Assembly: GCA_041552055.1 (NCBI GenBank)
Contig: JBFELO010000098.1
Coordinates: 1 to 17,362 of the forward strand
DNA length: 17,362 nt
From: JBFELO01 sp041552055
Lineage (GTDB): Bacteria; Acidobacteriota; Thermoanaerobaculia; Thermoanaerobaculales; Sulfomarinibacteraceae
Reading direction: 5' to 3'
Positions 6,951-14,638 of the stretch are shown here, piece by piece (position 1 is the stretch's first letter; each line of letters opens with the position of its first letter). Under the pieces are notes generated by a model. That model did no database searches. It was not told where the DNA came from and saw only the letters and a program-made list of their open reading frames with translations. The translations under genes and the position numbers were made by a program.

Positions 6951-7733
6951 TCACGCTCCTCGGAACTGAGGCGGGCGCTTTTCCAGGAATGCGGAGGTTC
7001 CCTCCTTCCCCTCGCCACTCGCCAGAGCCACTCCGAACAGCGTCGCCTCAAGCAGACAGCCGTCCTCGAACGCCATGTTGAGCCCGTGATGGACCGCCTC
7101 AAGACACATCCCTACGGCGAGCGGACCGTTCGCCAGAATGCCGTCGAGGAGCTCGCCGACCGCAGTTCTCAGGTCTTCGGGTTCGGACACGCGATTCACC
7201 AAGCCGATTCGCTCGGCCTCCTCGGCGGGCACCATCCGACCCGACATCAAGATCTCCAATGCGCGGCCTTTGCCGACGAGCCTCGGCAGTCGCTGGGTCC
7301 CGGCATAGCCGGGAATGATGCCCAGCTTGACCTCGGGTTGGCCGAACATCGCCGTGGTCGCCGCAACCCTGAGGTGGCAGGCCATCGCGAGCTCGCAGCC
7401 GCCGCCAAGAGCGAATCCGTTGACCGCCGCGACCACCGGCTTGGCCATGCGCTCGATACGGTCGAACACGGCCTGGCCGGCGAGCGCGTTCTCCTTGGCC
7501 TCGATCGGGCCCAGCCGTCCGAGCTCGCCGATGTCGGCGCCCGCGACGAACGCCTTGTCCCCGGCCCCGGTGATCACAACCGCCAGGACCTCGGCGTCAT
7601 CAGCCACCTCGGCGACGGCCTCGTCCAGCTCCACGAGCACCGCCCTTGACAACGCGTTCAGCTTTTCCGGGCGGTTCACGGTGATCCACGCGACACCGCC
7701 CGCCTGCTCGACATTCAGGCTCTGGAACGCCAT
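6951..7733 (-). CDS. Enoyl-CoA hydratase / crotonase family protein
   Basis: 260 aa, the normal length for a short-chain crotonase. It would add water across the 2,3 double bond of enoyl-CoA in beta-oxidation or butyryl-CoA metabolism. The oxyanion-hole segments are AGADI (64-68) and ALGGG (108-112). Both catalytic glutamates are present: E114 in GGGCELA and E134 in GQPEVKLGIIPG, followed by AGTQRLPRLVGKGRALE. This pattern favours a true hydratase over an isomerase. The ATG at 7733 has a perfect AGGAGG with 7-nt spacing. The gene appears monocistronic, with its own promoter at 7766-7793. It is not part of the fadN-fadA operon 3 kb away on the other strand but could act in the same pathway. 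Confidence 0.95.
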   Translation of the reverse strand: MAFQSLNVEQAGGVAWITVNRPEKLNALSRAVLVELDEAVAEVADDAEVLAVVITGAGDKAFVAGADIGELGRLGPIEAKENALAGQAVFDRIERMAKPVVAAVNGFALGGGCELAMACHLRVAATTAMFGQPEVKLGIIPGYAGTQRLPRLVGKGRALEILMSGRMVPAEEAERIGLVNRVSEPEDLRTAVGELLDGILANGPLAVGMCLEAVHHGLNMAFEDGCLLEATLFGVALASGEGKEGTSAFLEKRPPQFRGA

Positions 7734-7765
7734 ACACACACCTCCTAGATCTGCGGATCGTCCGG

Positions 7766-7793
7766 AGTGTAGCGGGGCGCCTCGAAACGTCAA
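7766..7793 (-). promoter_or_regulatory. Candidate sigma-70 promoter of the enoyl-CoA hydratase gene
   Basis: On the minus strand, TTGACG (7788-7793) and TACACT (7766-7771) are 16 bp apart, matching consensus at 5/6 and 4/6 positions. The expected transcript start, near 7759, leaves about 25 nt before the ATG, room for the AGGAGG at 7741-7746. Confidence 0.6.
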
Positions 7794-7837
7794 ACAACGA
7801 AGATCTGGTGCCGGACGGGCACTCCCATGAGTCATGG

Positions 7838-7872
7838 AAAAAGGCGCGGCAGGGTTCGCTCCGGTGACTGCC
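7838..7872 (-). terminator. Weak terminator candidate after the exopolysaccharide-export locus
   Basis: On the minus strand a 5-bp stem, GGCAG (7848-7852) with CTGCC (7868-7872), has a 15-nt loop and is followed after GCGCC by five T residues (complement of 7838-7842). The stem is short and not directly next to the T-run, so this is a guess based on position, about 30-65 bp past the stop at 7904. Confidence 0.25.
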
Positions 7873-7903
7873 GATGCCCGGCGACGGCCGATCGTTGGTG
7901 GGA

Positions 7904-8215
7904 TCAGCGATCGAAGCCGGACGGGCTCACGATCGGTCCCGGCTTGTGGTACAGAATGTACAGGTAGTCACTCATCGGCCACACCTTGCGGCGCAGCATG
8001 GCCTCGACGAACTCCGGCGATGCGGTGGCATCGCGATCGGTGGGTGCGTACACCGCTGCGAGGGTGGCCAGGACGTCGGCGAACTCGCCTTGTGTGAGCG
8101 GGTCCTTTGCCGTCCAGTCCGGAGGAATGAGCTCCAGCCGCTTGCACTCTTCCAGTGCCCGCGACGGAATCGACGTCTGGAATCCGTCACCCGCCACCGC
8201 CCTCAGCAGTAGCAC
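7904..8215 (-). CDS. Small SLH-like hypothetical protein, start uncertain (coding continues to about 8281)
   Basis: From the only canonical start in this frame, GTG at 8215, there are 103 codons. That start lies inside a conserved-looking segment: the open frame runs back to about 8280 and reads ...LLTLAPVAKGPVENTDHVLP, which looks like the end of a signal peptide plus the mature N-terminus. No ATG, GTG or TTG exists there in frame. A 1-base frameshift near 8284-8290 would join it to VRRRFF in the upstream frame and give a plausible signal peptide. The body, GDFAVLLLRAVAG...LIPPDWTAKDPLTQGEFADVLATL, resembles S-layer-homology or TPR-less helical repeats found beside exopolysaccharide-export genes. 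It directly follows the SLBB gene and is probably in the same transcript. Either the start is lost or the base call is wrong. Confidence 0.5.
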   Translation of the reverse strand: MLLLRAVAGDGFQTSIPSRALEECKRLELIPPDWTAKDPLTQGEFADVLATLAAVYAPTDRDATASPEFVEAMLRRKVWPMSDYLYILYHKPGPIVSPSGFDR

Positions 8216-8283
8216 GGCGAAATCGCCGTGCGGCAGGACGTGGTCGGTGTTTTCGACCGGCCCTTTCGCGACGGGCGCGAGTG

Positions 8284-9117
8284 TCAGAAGAACCGCCGGC
8301 GCACGATGATGACATCACCGGCACGAATCGGCGGATCGGACGCCTTGCCCTTGCGAATGTAGGACAGATCGAAGGTCAGGATCTCTTTCTCGCCGCCCGT
8401 CTCGCGGTGGAGCTCCACGATTTACGAGGCGAATTTGCCCTGTCCGCCGACCTGCGAGAGCGCCTGCATCAGAGTCAGGCCGGCCGAGATCTCGTACTGA
8501 CCGGGTCTCGCGACCTCTCCGGTGACGAAGCACAGGCGCTTGGCGGACACCGACAGCACGTCGCCGCTCCTCAACTCGACATCGACCCCCTGCTCCCCGG
8601 TCAGCAACTTGGCGGTGGAAAAGGTCCTGACCTCCTGTCTCCGAGGGCTCGCTTCGTGGTCGGTGCGCCGCAGCTCCAGCTCTGGTCCGGCCGTCGGCTT
8701 CAGGCCGCCCGCCTCCGCCAGCATCTGGGTCAGGGTCGTGCGTCCCTCGAGGTAGTACGTCCCCGGCCGCTGCACCTCGCCCAGGACAGTCACCGGCTGT
8801 GAACTGTACTCGGTAACCTCCACCTGGAGCCGCACATCGACGTAGTAATCGCTCTCGAGCAGCGACTCCAGCTGCGCCACGACCTGGGACAGCGTCTTGC
8901 CCGCCACCGGCACAGCTCCGAGCAGCGGATATGTGATGGCGCCGTTCTCCTCGACCAGCTACTGGCCGCTGATCGCGTCCTGTTGAAAGGCGTCGACCTC
9001 GAGCACATCGCCGACGCCGCCGCGGTACCCCGGCTCCGGAAAGGGCGGTTCCTGAGCCGTCACGAAGGTCCCCAAGAACACCGTCAGGACCACCGAAAAG
9101 GCCGACCACACGCGCAT
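8284..9117 (-). pseudogene. SLBB polysaccharide-export (Wza-type) gene interrupted by in-frame TAG and TAA
   Basis: 278 codons in one uninterrupted frame apart from two stops: TAG at 8959-8961 (codon 53) and TAA at 8422-8424 (codon 232). Residues 1-21 form a signal peptide (VVLTVFLGTFVTA) without a lipobox Cys. The poly_export domain starts YRGGVGDVLEVDAF (31-44) and resumes after the TAG with ENGAITYPLLGAVPVAGKTL. A first SLBB domain follows (SQPVTVLGEVQRPGTYYL...MLAEAGG), then a second (LCFVTGEVARPGQYEISAG...ALSQVGG). After the TAA the frame continues IVELHRETGGEKEILTFDL to the typical ending IRAGDVIIVRRRFF. Such proteins form the export channel or periplasmic connector for exopolysaccharide. 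It lies 46 bp downstream of the beta-barrel gene in the same direction. It is a recent pseudogene, a recoded gene or a sequencing-error case. The family identity is secure. Confidence 0.85.
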
Positions 9118-9163
9118 CGCCCGTACCCCACCGCAACGAGATCGAGGGGCTCGCCGGCACCGC

Positions 9164-10385
9164 TCAGAACCCAAGCACCACGCCGCTTTTGAAGAAGTTG
9201 ACGTCGTACGAGAACCTGGTCAGCGATTCACGGTCCTCGTGGAGGTACGACCCGTGAAGCGAAAACAGGTCCGTGAAGCGGTAGCCGAGCCCGAGGCTGA
9301 ACGTCTTGACGTCGTCGGACCGCTCCCTGCCGGTCACCGGATCGGGCAGCTCGTAGTCGTTGTTCTGCAATCTCACCCGCGCCTGGCCGAAGAGGCGTTC
9401 TCGGTTGAGGTTGTAGGTCACGCCTCCGCCGGTTGCGGTGTCGTAGGCGTTCGGTCCATAGTTCGAGGGGAAGATCGGAACGGAGCACGTCGAGCTAGAG
9501 GGTCGCACCGTGCGCGAGCTCCCAGCCCACGTAGCCGAAAATGACCGGTCCCGAGTAGTCACTGATCTCGGGGTCCCCCGCCCCGAGGTCGTACGAAGTT
9601 TCCCGCCAGCCCACCCGGATCTCGGTCGACACGATCGGACCCAAAAGGCCGCGGAAGCCCATCGTGATCTCGTCCGACTCTGATCGTCGGTAGGCGAAGG
9701 TGTTGTCGGGGTCGAACTCGATTCTCCGCACCTTCAGATCGGAAACCAGCACGGCGGTCAACTGGTGCGGCCAGCCGACTCCGGCCGACGTCCTCGTGTA
9801 GTCGTAGAATAGCGATCGTTCGGTTTGCTCGTACCACAGATCCGTGAAGTCTCCCTCGATGCTGATTCCGTCGCGATTGGTGAACCAGTAATCGAGCCCT
9901 AGCCTGCCGAAGTGCTTGAAGAAACGCCGGTCGCCGCAGAACAGCTCGCCACCCGGATCCACCTCGCTGGTTTCGAGGGCCGCGTCCACGTACCGATAAC
10001 CGGCGCGAAACACCAGACCGCCGGAGGACTCCAAAACGGTCGACAGATCGACGAAGTGCGACCACTTTCCCTCGAGACTGTGCTCCTTGTAGTCGCGGAA
10101 TTGAGGGGTATAGGAGAACCTCACGTACGACTCACAGACCGGCAACTCGAGCATGAATCGCGCACGTGCCACGTACACTTCGTCGGCCACTGGGTCCGCG
10201 GGGTCAAAGAAGATGTTGTCGCGGTATTCCCACGTCAATTCAAGGGCCGGGCTGAACAGGAACGGACCGAGCGGCAGCGCCTCGCCGGTGTGCTGGGAGA
10301 TCGTCGGCGATTCTTGCGCCGCCGCGGGCATCGACAGCCATGCGATGGTCACCCACACGACCACCAACAAGTGGCTCGACCTCAT
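9164..10385 (-). pseudogene. Exopolysaccharide-locus outer-membrane beta-barrel gene with in-frame TAG and +1 frameshift
   Basis: The first 296 codons run from the ATG at 10385 (GAGGGG eight bases upstream) with signal peptide VVVWVTIAWLSMPAAAQ, then alternating aromatic/polar beta-strands (LELTWEYRDNIFFDP, VRFSYTPQFRDY, VFRAGYRYVDA, SISIEGDFTDLWYEQ-like). TAG at 9495-9497 interrupts after GWELAHGATL. The same frame continues LDVLRSDLP, and one extra C in a CCCC run (GGGG at 9467-9470) then shifts the frame to SNYGPNAYDTATGGGVTYNL. It continues to the C-terminal strand NFFKSGVVLGF with a terminal Phe, as in outer-membrane barrels. The total length is 3n+1, consistent with one inserted base; restored, it would encode about 406 aa. 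It resembles the BBP2/EpsL-like barrels of exosortase or exopolysaccharide loci. The SLBB gene follows 46 bp downstream. Confidence 0.8.
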
Positions 10386-10409
10386 TCTTTGGACCCCTCG
10401 TCGGAGAGG

Positions 10410-10438
10410 ACTGTACCACGCCGCCTCGCGCTCGCCAA
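10410..10438 (-). promoter_or_regulatory. Candidate promoter of the exopolysaccharide-export locus
   Basis: On the minus strand, TTGGCG (10433-10438) and TACAGT (10410-10415) are separated by 17 bp, each matching consensus at 4/6 positions. It lies 25 bp upstream of the beta-barrel ATG, so the leader would be short. Confidence 0.45.
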
Positions 10439-10852
10439 AGCTGGCTTTCTCGCCCTCGGACCCGTCGGCTCAACCCATTGATTCACCCACGACGCCCACC
10501 ACCTTCTGTGCATTTTGTCGGTTCAAGACCCGCAGCATTCTCGGCGGATTTCCAGTCGGAATCCCTCCTCCCCGCCGCGCTCGATTGTCGCGACGCGGAG
10601 TGCCGGGCTCCCACGTCTCGCCACTCTCCCGCCGCGGTCACCGGCTCAACGTCGAGGACTGCCCACCACGCGCCTGCCCCTCGTTTCGTTGCCGCACTCG
10701 GTCGTACTCTGGCCAGACGCGATACCTTTTTCACAAGCGATTTCTTTTGAATAATTTCTGCAGCATTCAAGAGACTGCCATTCAGCTCCACGTCCGGTCG
10801 ATTCCGGAGGAACCCACCGGCCTCTTGCCAGCTTGCGGCGAATGAGCGAGAA
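10439..10852. other. Gene-free part of the divergent intergenic region
   Basis: The 546 bp between the beta-barrel gene and the fadN-like gene have no convincing gene on either strand. Apart from the promoter next to the barrel gene and the operator next to fadN, the one thing that stands out is an AT-rich island at about 10727-10770 inside GC-rich DNA. It holds an inverted repeat TTGAAT (10747-10752) / ATTCAA (10765-10770). The short reading frames here are Ser/Arg/Pro-rich and look non-coding. Confidence 0.5.
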
Positions 10853-10853
10853 T
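10825..10853 (+). promoter_or_regulatory. Candidate promoter of the fadN-fadA operon
   Basis: TTGCCA (10825-10830, 5/6) and GAGAAT (10848-10853, 4/6) are 17 bp apart. The last base of the -10 is the first base of the palindrome at 10853-10870, so a repressor bound there would cover the transcription start region. The assignment leans on this arrangement. Confidence 0.4.
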
Positions 10854-10870
10854 GAATGAGTGTTCATTCA
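10853..10870. promoter_or_regulatory. FadR (TetR-family)-type fatty-acid operator
   Basis: TGAATGA-GTGT-TCATTCA is a perfect 7-bp inverted repeat around 4 bases. Both arms and the 18-bp length equal the consensus bound by Bacillus FadR/YsiA (TGAATGAMTANTCATTCA), a TetR-family repressor released by long-chain acyl-CoA. It lies 61 bp upstream of the ATG of the fadN-like gene and next to a candidate promoter. In Bacillus the same type of site controls fadN-fadA-fadE. No regulator gene is in the window. Confidence 0.8.
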
Positions 10871-10931
10871 GTATCTCAAACCCGAGACGTGGACCGGCCG
10901 GGCGAACGGCCGGGATTGGGGAGGTTGATCC

Positions 10932-13358
10932 ATGCGAAAAGACATCCGCAGGGTCGGAGTGCTCGGCGCAGGCGTCATGGGGTCCGGCATCGCCGCCCAT
11001 CTCGCCAACACCGGTATCTCCGTCCTCCTTCTCGACATCGTGCCACCCGGGCTCACCGAGGAGGACCAGAAAAAGGGCCTGACCGAGGAGGACCCAAGGT
11101 TCCGCAACACGTTCGCCCTCGCCGGCCTCGACAACATCAAGAAGTCGAGACCCGCGCTTCTCTACTCGAAACGGTTCCTTCCGCTGATCGAGGTCGGCAA
11201 CTTCGACGATGACTGGGACCGGCTTTCCGAATGTGACTGGGTCGTCGAGGTCGTCGTCGAGCGGATGGACATCAAACAGAAGGTGTTCGCCCGCCTCGAC
11301 GAGATCCGCGCTCCGGGCAGCATCGTCTCCTCGAACACCTCGGGGCTCTCGATCGCCGGGATGACCGAAGGGCGATCCGACGACTTCAAGAAGCACTTCC
11401 TGGTGACCCATTTCTTCAACCCGGTCCGGTATATGCGCCTGCTCGAGCTGGTGGCCGGCGAGGAGACCCTGCCCGAGGTCATGGAGTTCTTCGCGGACTT
11501 CGGCCGGTTTCGGCTCGGCAAGGGTGTGGTGTTCGGCAAGGACACGCCGAACTTCGTCGGCAATCGCATCGGCACCTTCGGAATCATGGCCACCGTCGCC
11601 GCGATGATGGACATGGACTACCAGATTGACGAGGTCGATGCCATTACCGGTCCGGCCATGGGCCACCCGTCGAGCGCCTCGTTCGGGACAGTCGATCTCG
11701 TTGGCTTGGACGTCATGGCGCACGTCGTCAACACGGTCAAGGAAGGCTGCGCCGACGACGAGAACCGCGACATTTTCGAGGTGCCGAAGTTCATGGCCGA
11801 CATGGTCGCCAATGGATCTCTCGGTCGGAAGACCAAGGACAAGGGCGGGTTCTACAAGATGCTCAAGAACCCGGACGGGTCCAAGACCAAGCTCGTGATC
11901 GACTGGAAAACCGGTGAGTACCGTCCGGCCGACAAACCGCGCATCCCCTCGCTCGGGCAAGCCCGGAAGACTCACGACGTCAGCCAGCGGCTGAGCGACC
12001 TGGCGTTCGTCGACGACCGCGCCGGTGCGTTCGCCTGGCGGCTGCTGCGTGACACGCTGGTCTACACCTCGAACAGGTTCGGTGAGATCTCGGACACCAT
12101 CGTCGACATCGACAACGCGTTGCGGTGGGGTTTCAACTGGGATCTCGGTCCGTTCGAGGTCTGGGACGCGCTGGGCGTGCAGAGGGTCGTCGACCGCATG
12201 AAGTCGGAGGACGTGGCGCCGGCTCAGTGGGTGCTCGACATGCTCGCGGCGGGGCACGAGACCTTCTACCTGGAGTCGGCCGACGGCCGTCAGGTGTATG
12301 AACCGGCCACCACGAGCTACGTCAAGGAGCCCAAGCCCGACACCTTCCTGGTTCTCGCCGACTTCAAGCGCGACGAGGCGCGGGAGGTGTTCGCCAACAA
12401 GGGATGCTCGATCGTCGACGTCGGGGACGGCATCGCGTGCGTGGAGTTCCACTCGGCGCTACAGCCCGCCATGAACCCGGTCGACGGCGACATCATCGAG
12501 GGGCTCGAGAAGGGCGTCGAGATCGGCGAGCGCGACTTCCGTGGCCTGGTGATCCATCACCAGGGAGCCAACTTCTCGGCGGGGGCCAACCTGCTCATGG
12601 TTCTCGAGGCCATCGGCGCCAATCAGTGGGCCGCCCTCGACCAGTTCATCAGCCGCTTCCAACAGGCCAACACCGGTCTCCGTCACTCGCGAATCCCGGT
12701 CGTGAGTGCCCCGTTCGGTTACACCCTCGGCGGCGGCTGCGAGTTGGCGATGGGTGCCGATCGGATCTGTGCCGCGGCCGAGACCTACATGGGTTACGTC
12801 GAGGTCGGGGTCGGTTTGATCCCGGCCGGCGGCGGCTGCTGGTTCATGCTCCAGCGCCTGCTGGGTGACCTCGACAAGCCGGTGCTGTCCAACCTGCCGT
12901 TCATCAGACCGGTGTTCGAGGCGATCGGGATGGCCAAGGTGGCGACCTCGGGCGAAGAGGCGCGCGAGCACCGCTTCCTCACCCCGAGCGACGTGGTCGA
13001 GCTCAACCGCGACCAGCAGCTCTGGACCGCCAAGAGAATGGCGATCGCCCTCGCCGAAGAGGGCTACCGTCCGCAGCTGCCGAAAACGATCCACCTGCCG
13101 GGGAGGGAGGGGCTGGCGACCCTCAGGATGCTGCTCCACAACATGAAGGTCAGCCACTGGCTCTCGTCTCACGACGAGAAAGTGGCGACCCACCTCGGCA
13201 ACGTCCTGTGCGGTGGCGACACGACGATCAACGACAGGGTGGACGAGCAGACCATCCTCGACCTGGAACGGGAGGCGTTCCTGTCGCTGTGCGGGGAGCC
13301 CAAGACCCAGGATCGGATCAAGTACATGCTCGCCAACAACAAGCCGCTCAGGAACTAG
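10932..13358 (+). CDS. fadN: FadN-like 3-hydroxyacyl-CoA dehydrogenase / enoyl-CoA hydratase
   Basis: 808 aa. The domain order is dehydrogenase first, crotonase last, as in Bacillus FadN (YusL) and opposite to E. coli FadB/FadJ. NAD is bound by a Rossmann fold with GAGVMG at 12-17. The dehydrogenase has SSNTSGLSI (133-141), the catalytic pair H160 (in THFFNP) and E172 (in LLELV), and N211 in PNFVGNRIG. A second 3HCDH C-terminal region lies around 365-450. The crotonase domain (about 500-720) has HHQGANFSAGANL (542-554) and both catalytic glutamates, E604 (GGGCELAMG) and E624 (GYVEVGVGLIPAGGG). It would catalyse hydration and then NAD-dependent oxidation in the beta-oxidation cycle. The ribosome binding site GGAGG is 7 nt before the ATG. 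The thiolase gene starts 16 nt after the stop. Control by a FadR-type repressor is likely from the upstream palindrome. Confidence 0.96.
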   Translation: MRKDIRRVGVLGAGVMGSGIAAHLANTGISVLLLDIVPPGLTEEDQKKGLTEEDPRFRNTFALAGLDNIKKSRPALLYSKRFLPLIEVGNFDDDWDRLSECDWVVEVVVERMDIKQKVFARLDEIRAPGSIVSSNTSGLSIAGMTEGRSDDFKKHFLVTHFFNPVRYMRLLELVAGEETLPEVMEFFADFGRFRLGKGVVFGKDTPNFVGNRIGTFGIMATVAAMMDMDYQIDEVDAITGPAMGHPSSASFGTVDLVGLDVMAHVVNTVKEGCADDENRDIFEVPKFMADMVANGSLGRKTKDKGGFYKMLKNPDGSKTKLVIDWKTGEYRPADKPRIPSLGQARKTHDVSQRLSDLAFVDDRAGAFAWRLLRDTLVYTSNRFGEISDTIVDIDNALRWGFNWDLGPFEVWDALGVQRVVDRMKSEDVAPAQWVLDMLAAGHETFYLESADGRQVYEPATTSYVKEPKPDTFLVLADFKRDEAREVFANKGCSIVDVGDGIACVEFHSALQPAMNPVDGDIIEGLEKGVEIGERDFRGLVIHHQGANFSAGANLLMVLEAIGANQWAALDQFISRFQQANTGLRHSRIPVVSAPFGYTLGGGCELAMGADRICAAAETYMGYVEVGVGLIPAGGGCWFMLQRLLGDLDKPVLSNLPFIRPVFEAIGMAKVATSGEEAREHRFLTPSDVVELNRDQQLWTAKRMAIALAEEGYRPQLPKTIHLPGREGLATLRMLLHNMKVSHWLSSHDEKVATHLGNVLCGGDTTINDRVDEQTILDLEREAFLSLCGEPKTQDRIKYMLANNKPLRN

Positions 13359-13374
13359 CTGAAAGGAGCCAACG

Positions 13375-14538
13375 ATGTCTGATGCCGTCATCGTTTCCGT
13401 CGCCCGGACCCCGATCGGCCGGGCCAAGAAGGGCAGCCTGCGCGACACCAGGCCCGAGTACTTCGCGTCCGAGATGTTGAAGGCCCTGGTGGCCCGGACA
13501 CCCGGCCTCGAGCCGGCCATGGTGGACGACGTGATCTTCGGCTGCGCGATGCCCGAGGGTGAGCAGGGCATGAACGTCGCCCGCCTGATAACCCTCGCCG
13601 CCGGATTCCCCACCGAGGTTCCGGCGATGACCGTCAACCGGTTCTGCTGTTCCGGTTCGCAGACCATCGCGCTCGCCGCCGACACCATCAAGGCCGGCAA
13701 TGCCGACATCATCATCGCCGGCGGCGTCGAGTCGATGTCGATGGTCGAGATGGGCGGCAACAAAATGATCGGCTACCCGGGGCTGATCGAGTCCAACATC
13801 AACGCCTACATGGCCATGGGCACTACCGCCGAGGTCGTGGCACGACGGTTCGACATCAGCCGCGAGGTGCAGGACGAGTTCGCCTACAACTCCCACCGCA
13901 AGGCGGTGGCCGCCCTCGAGGCGGGCAAGTTCGCCGACGAGATCGTGCCGCTCGATGTTCGGGTCCGCGACAACGGCAGCTGGCGCGAGTTCGTGTTCGA
14001 CGCCGACGAGGGCCCTCGCGCCGACACCACCGTCGAAGGGCTCGCCAAGCTGCGACCGGTGTTCGACCCGGTCGGCACGGTGACCGCGGGCAACGCTTCA
14101 CAGATCAATGACGGGGCCGCCGCCGTGGTGCTCATGAGCACCGAGAAGGCGCAGGAGCTCGGCCTCGAGCCGATCGCGTTCGTCCGCCAGTGGGCGGTGG
14201 CCGGTGTCGACCCGGACATCATGGGCATCGGCCCGGCCAAGGCGGTCCCCAAGCTGCTCGCCAAGGCGGGCCTCGAGCTGGCCGACATCGACCTCGTCGA
14301 GATCAACGAGGCCTTTGCCAGCCAGTCCGTGTACTGTGTCAACGAGCTCGGCCTCGACCCCGAGAAGACCAACGTCAACGGCGGAGCCATCGCGACCGGG
14401 CATCCGCTCGGCGCCACGGGGGCGGTGCTCACGGTCAAGATCCTGGGCGAGATGCAACGCCGAGACGCCAAGCGCGGCATCGTCACCATGTGTATCGGCG
14501 GTGGGATGGGGTTCGCCTACCTGCTCGAACGGCCGTAG
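13375..14538 (+). CDS. fadA: Acetyl-CoA acyltransferase (3-ketoacyl-CoA thiolase)
   Basis: 387 aa, the usual thiolase length. It cleaves 3-ketoacyl-CoA with CoA to give acetyl-CoA and a shortened acyl-CoA, the last step of beta-oxidation. The acyl-accepting cysteine is C91 in VNRFCCSGSQ. GGVESMSM lies at 117-124. The NEAFA motif is at 311-315, the catalytic histidine H343 is in GGAIATGHPLGATGA, and the second catalytic cysteine C373 is in CIGGGMG. AAAGGAG lies six bases before the ATG and only 16 nt separate the gene from fadN, so both are made from one transcript. A biosynthetic acetoacetyl-CoA thiolase is less likely because of the fadN partner. No acyl-CoA dehydrogenase gene (fadE) follows, unlike the Bacillus operon. 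Confidence 0.96.
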   Translation: MSDAVIVSVARTPIGRAKKGSLRDTRPEYFASEMLKALVARTPGLEPAMVDDVIFGCAMPEGEQGMNVARLITLAAGFPTEVPAMTVNRFCCSGSQTIALAADTIKAGNADIIIAGGVESMSMVEMGGNKMIGYPGLIESNINAYMAMGTTAEVVARRFDISREVQDEFAYNSHRKAVAALEAGKFADEIVPLDVRVRDNGSWREFVFDADEGPRADTTVEGLAKLRPVFDPVGTVTAGNASQINDGAAAVVLMSTEKAQELGLEPIAFVRQWAVAGVDPDIMGIGPAKAVPKLLAKAGLELADIDLVEINEAFASQSVYCVNELGLDPEKTNVNGGAIATGHPLGATGAVLTVKILGEMQRRDAKRGIVTMCIGGGMGFAYLLERP

Positions 14539-14559
14539 TCGTCGCACCGTAACCGAAGC

Positions 14560-14585
14560 GCGCCCCGATCGAGAGGTCGGGGCGC
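14560..14585 (+). terminator. GC-rich stem-loop after the fadN-fadA operon
   Basis: GCGCCCCGA (14560-14568) pairs perfectly with TCGGGGCGC (14577-14585) over an 8-nt loop, 21 bp after the thiolase stop. No T-run follows (the next bases are TGGTGTCG), so it is either a weak or a tail-less terminator. A second, imperfect GC-rich hairpin (GCCG..CACC / GGTGCGGC) lies at about 14609-14638, just beyond the 3' end of the convergent lipoprotein gene. Confidence 0.55.
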
Positions 14586-14638
14586 TGGTGTCGTCCCCCT
14601 GAGGATGCCGCCACACCAAGGCCGAAGGAGGGTGCGGC

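Noticed and set aside
8284..10385. Genome-wide reassignment of TAG/TAA to Gln
   Set aside because: Other genes in the window end properly at TAA (dnaK, DUF4388 gene) and TAG (fadN, fadA, lipoprotein gene) at the expected family lengths, so these codons are normal stops here; only local read-through remains possible.
10518..10530. tRNA T-arm-like GGTTCAAGACC
   Set aside because: The flanking bases do not form a T-stem, and no D-arm, anticodon arm or acceptor stem can be built around it.
10483..10791. Minus-strand reading frame of about 100 codons in the divergent intergenic region
   Set aside because: There is no ribosome binding site, no domain and a Ala/Arg/Gly-rich composition; it overlaps the AT-rich island and looks non-coding.
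10782..12452. Long minus-strand reading frame opposite the fadN-like gene
   Set aside because: It is antisense to a gene with all catalytic motifs intact, has a His/Val/Arg/Asp-rich composition typical of the complement of GC-rich coding DNA, and shows no domain.
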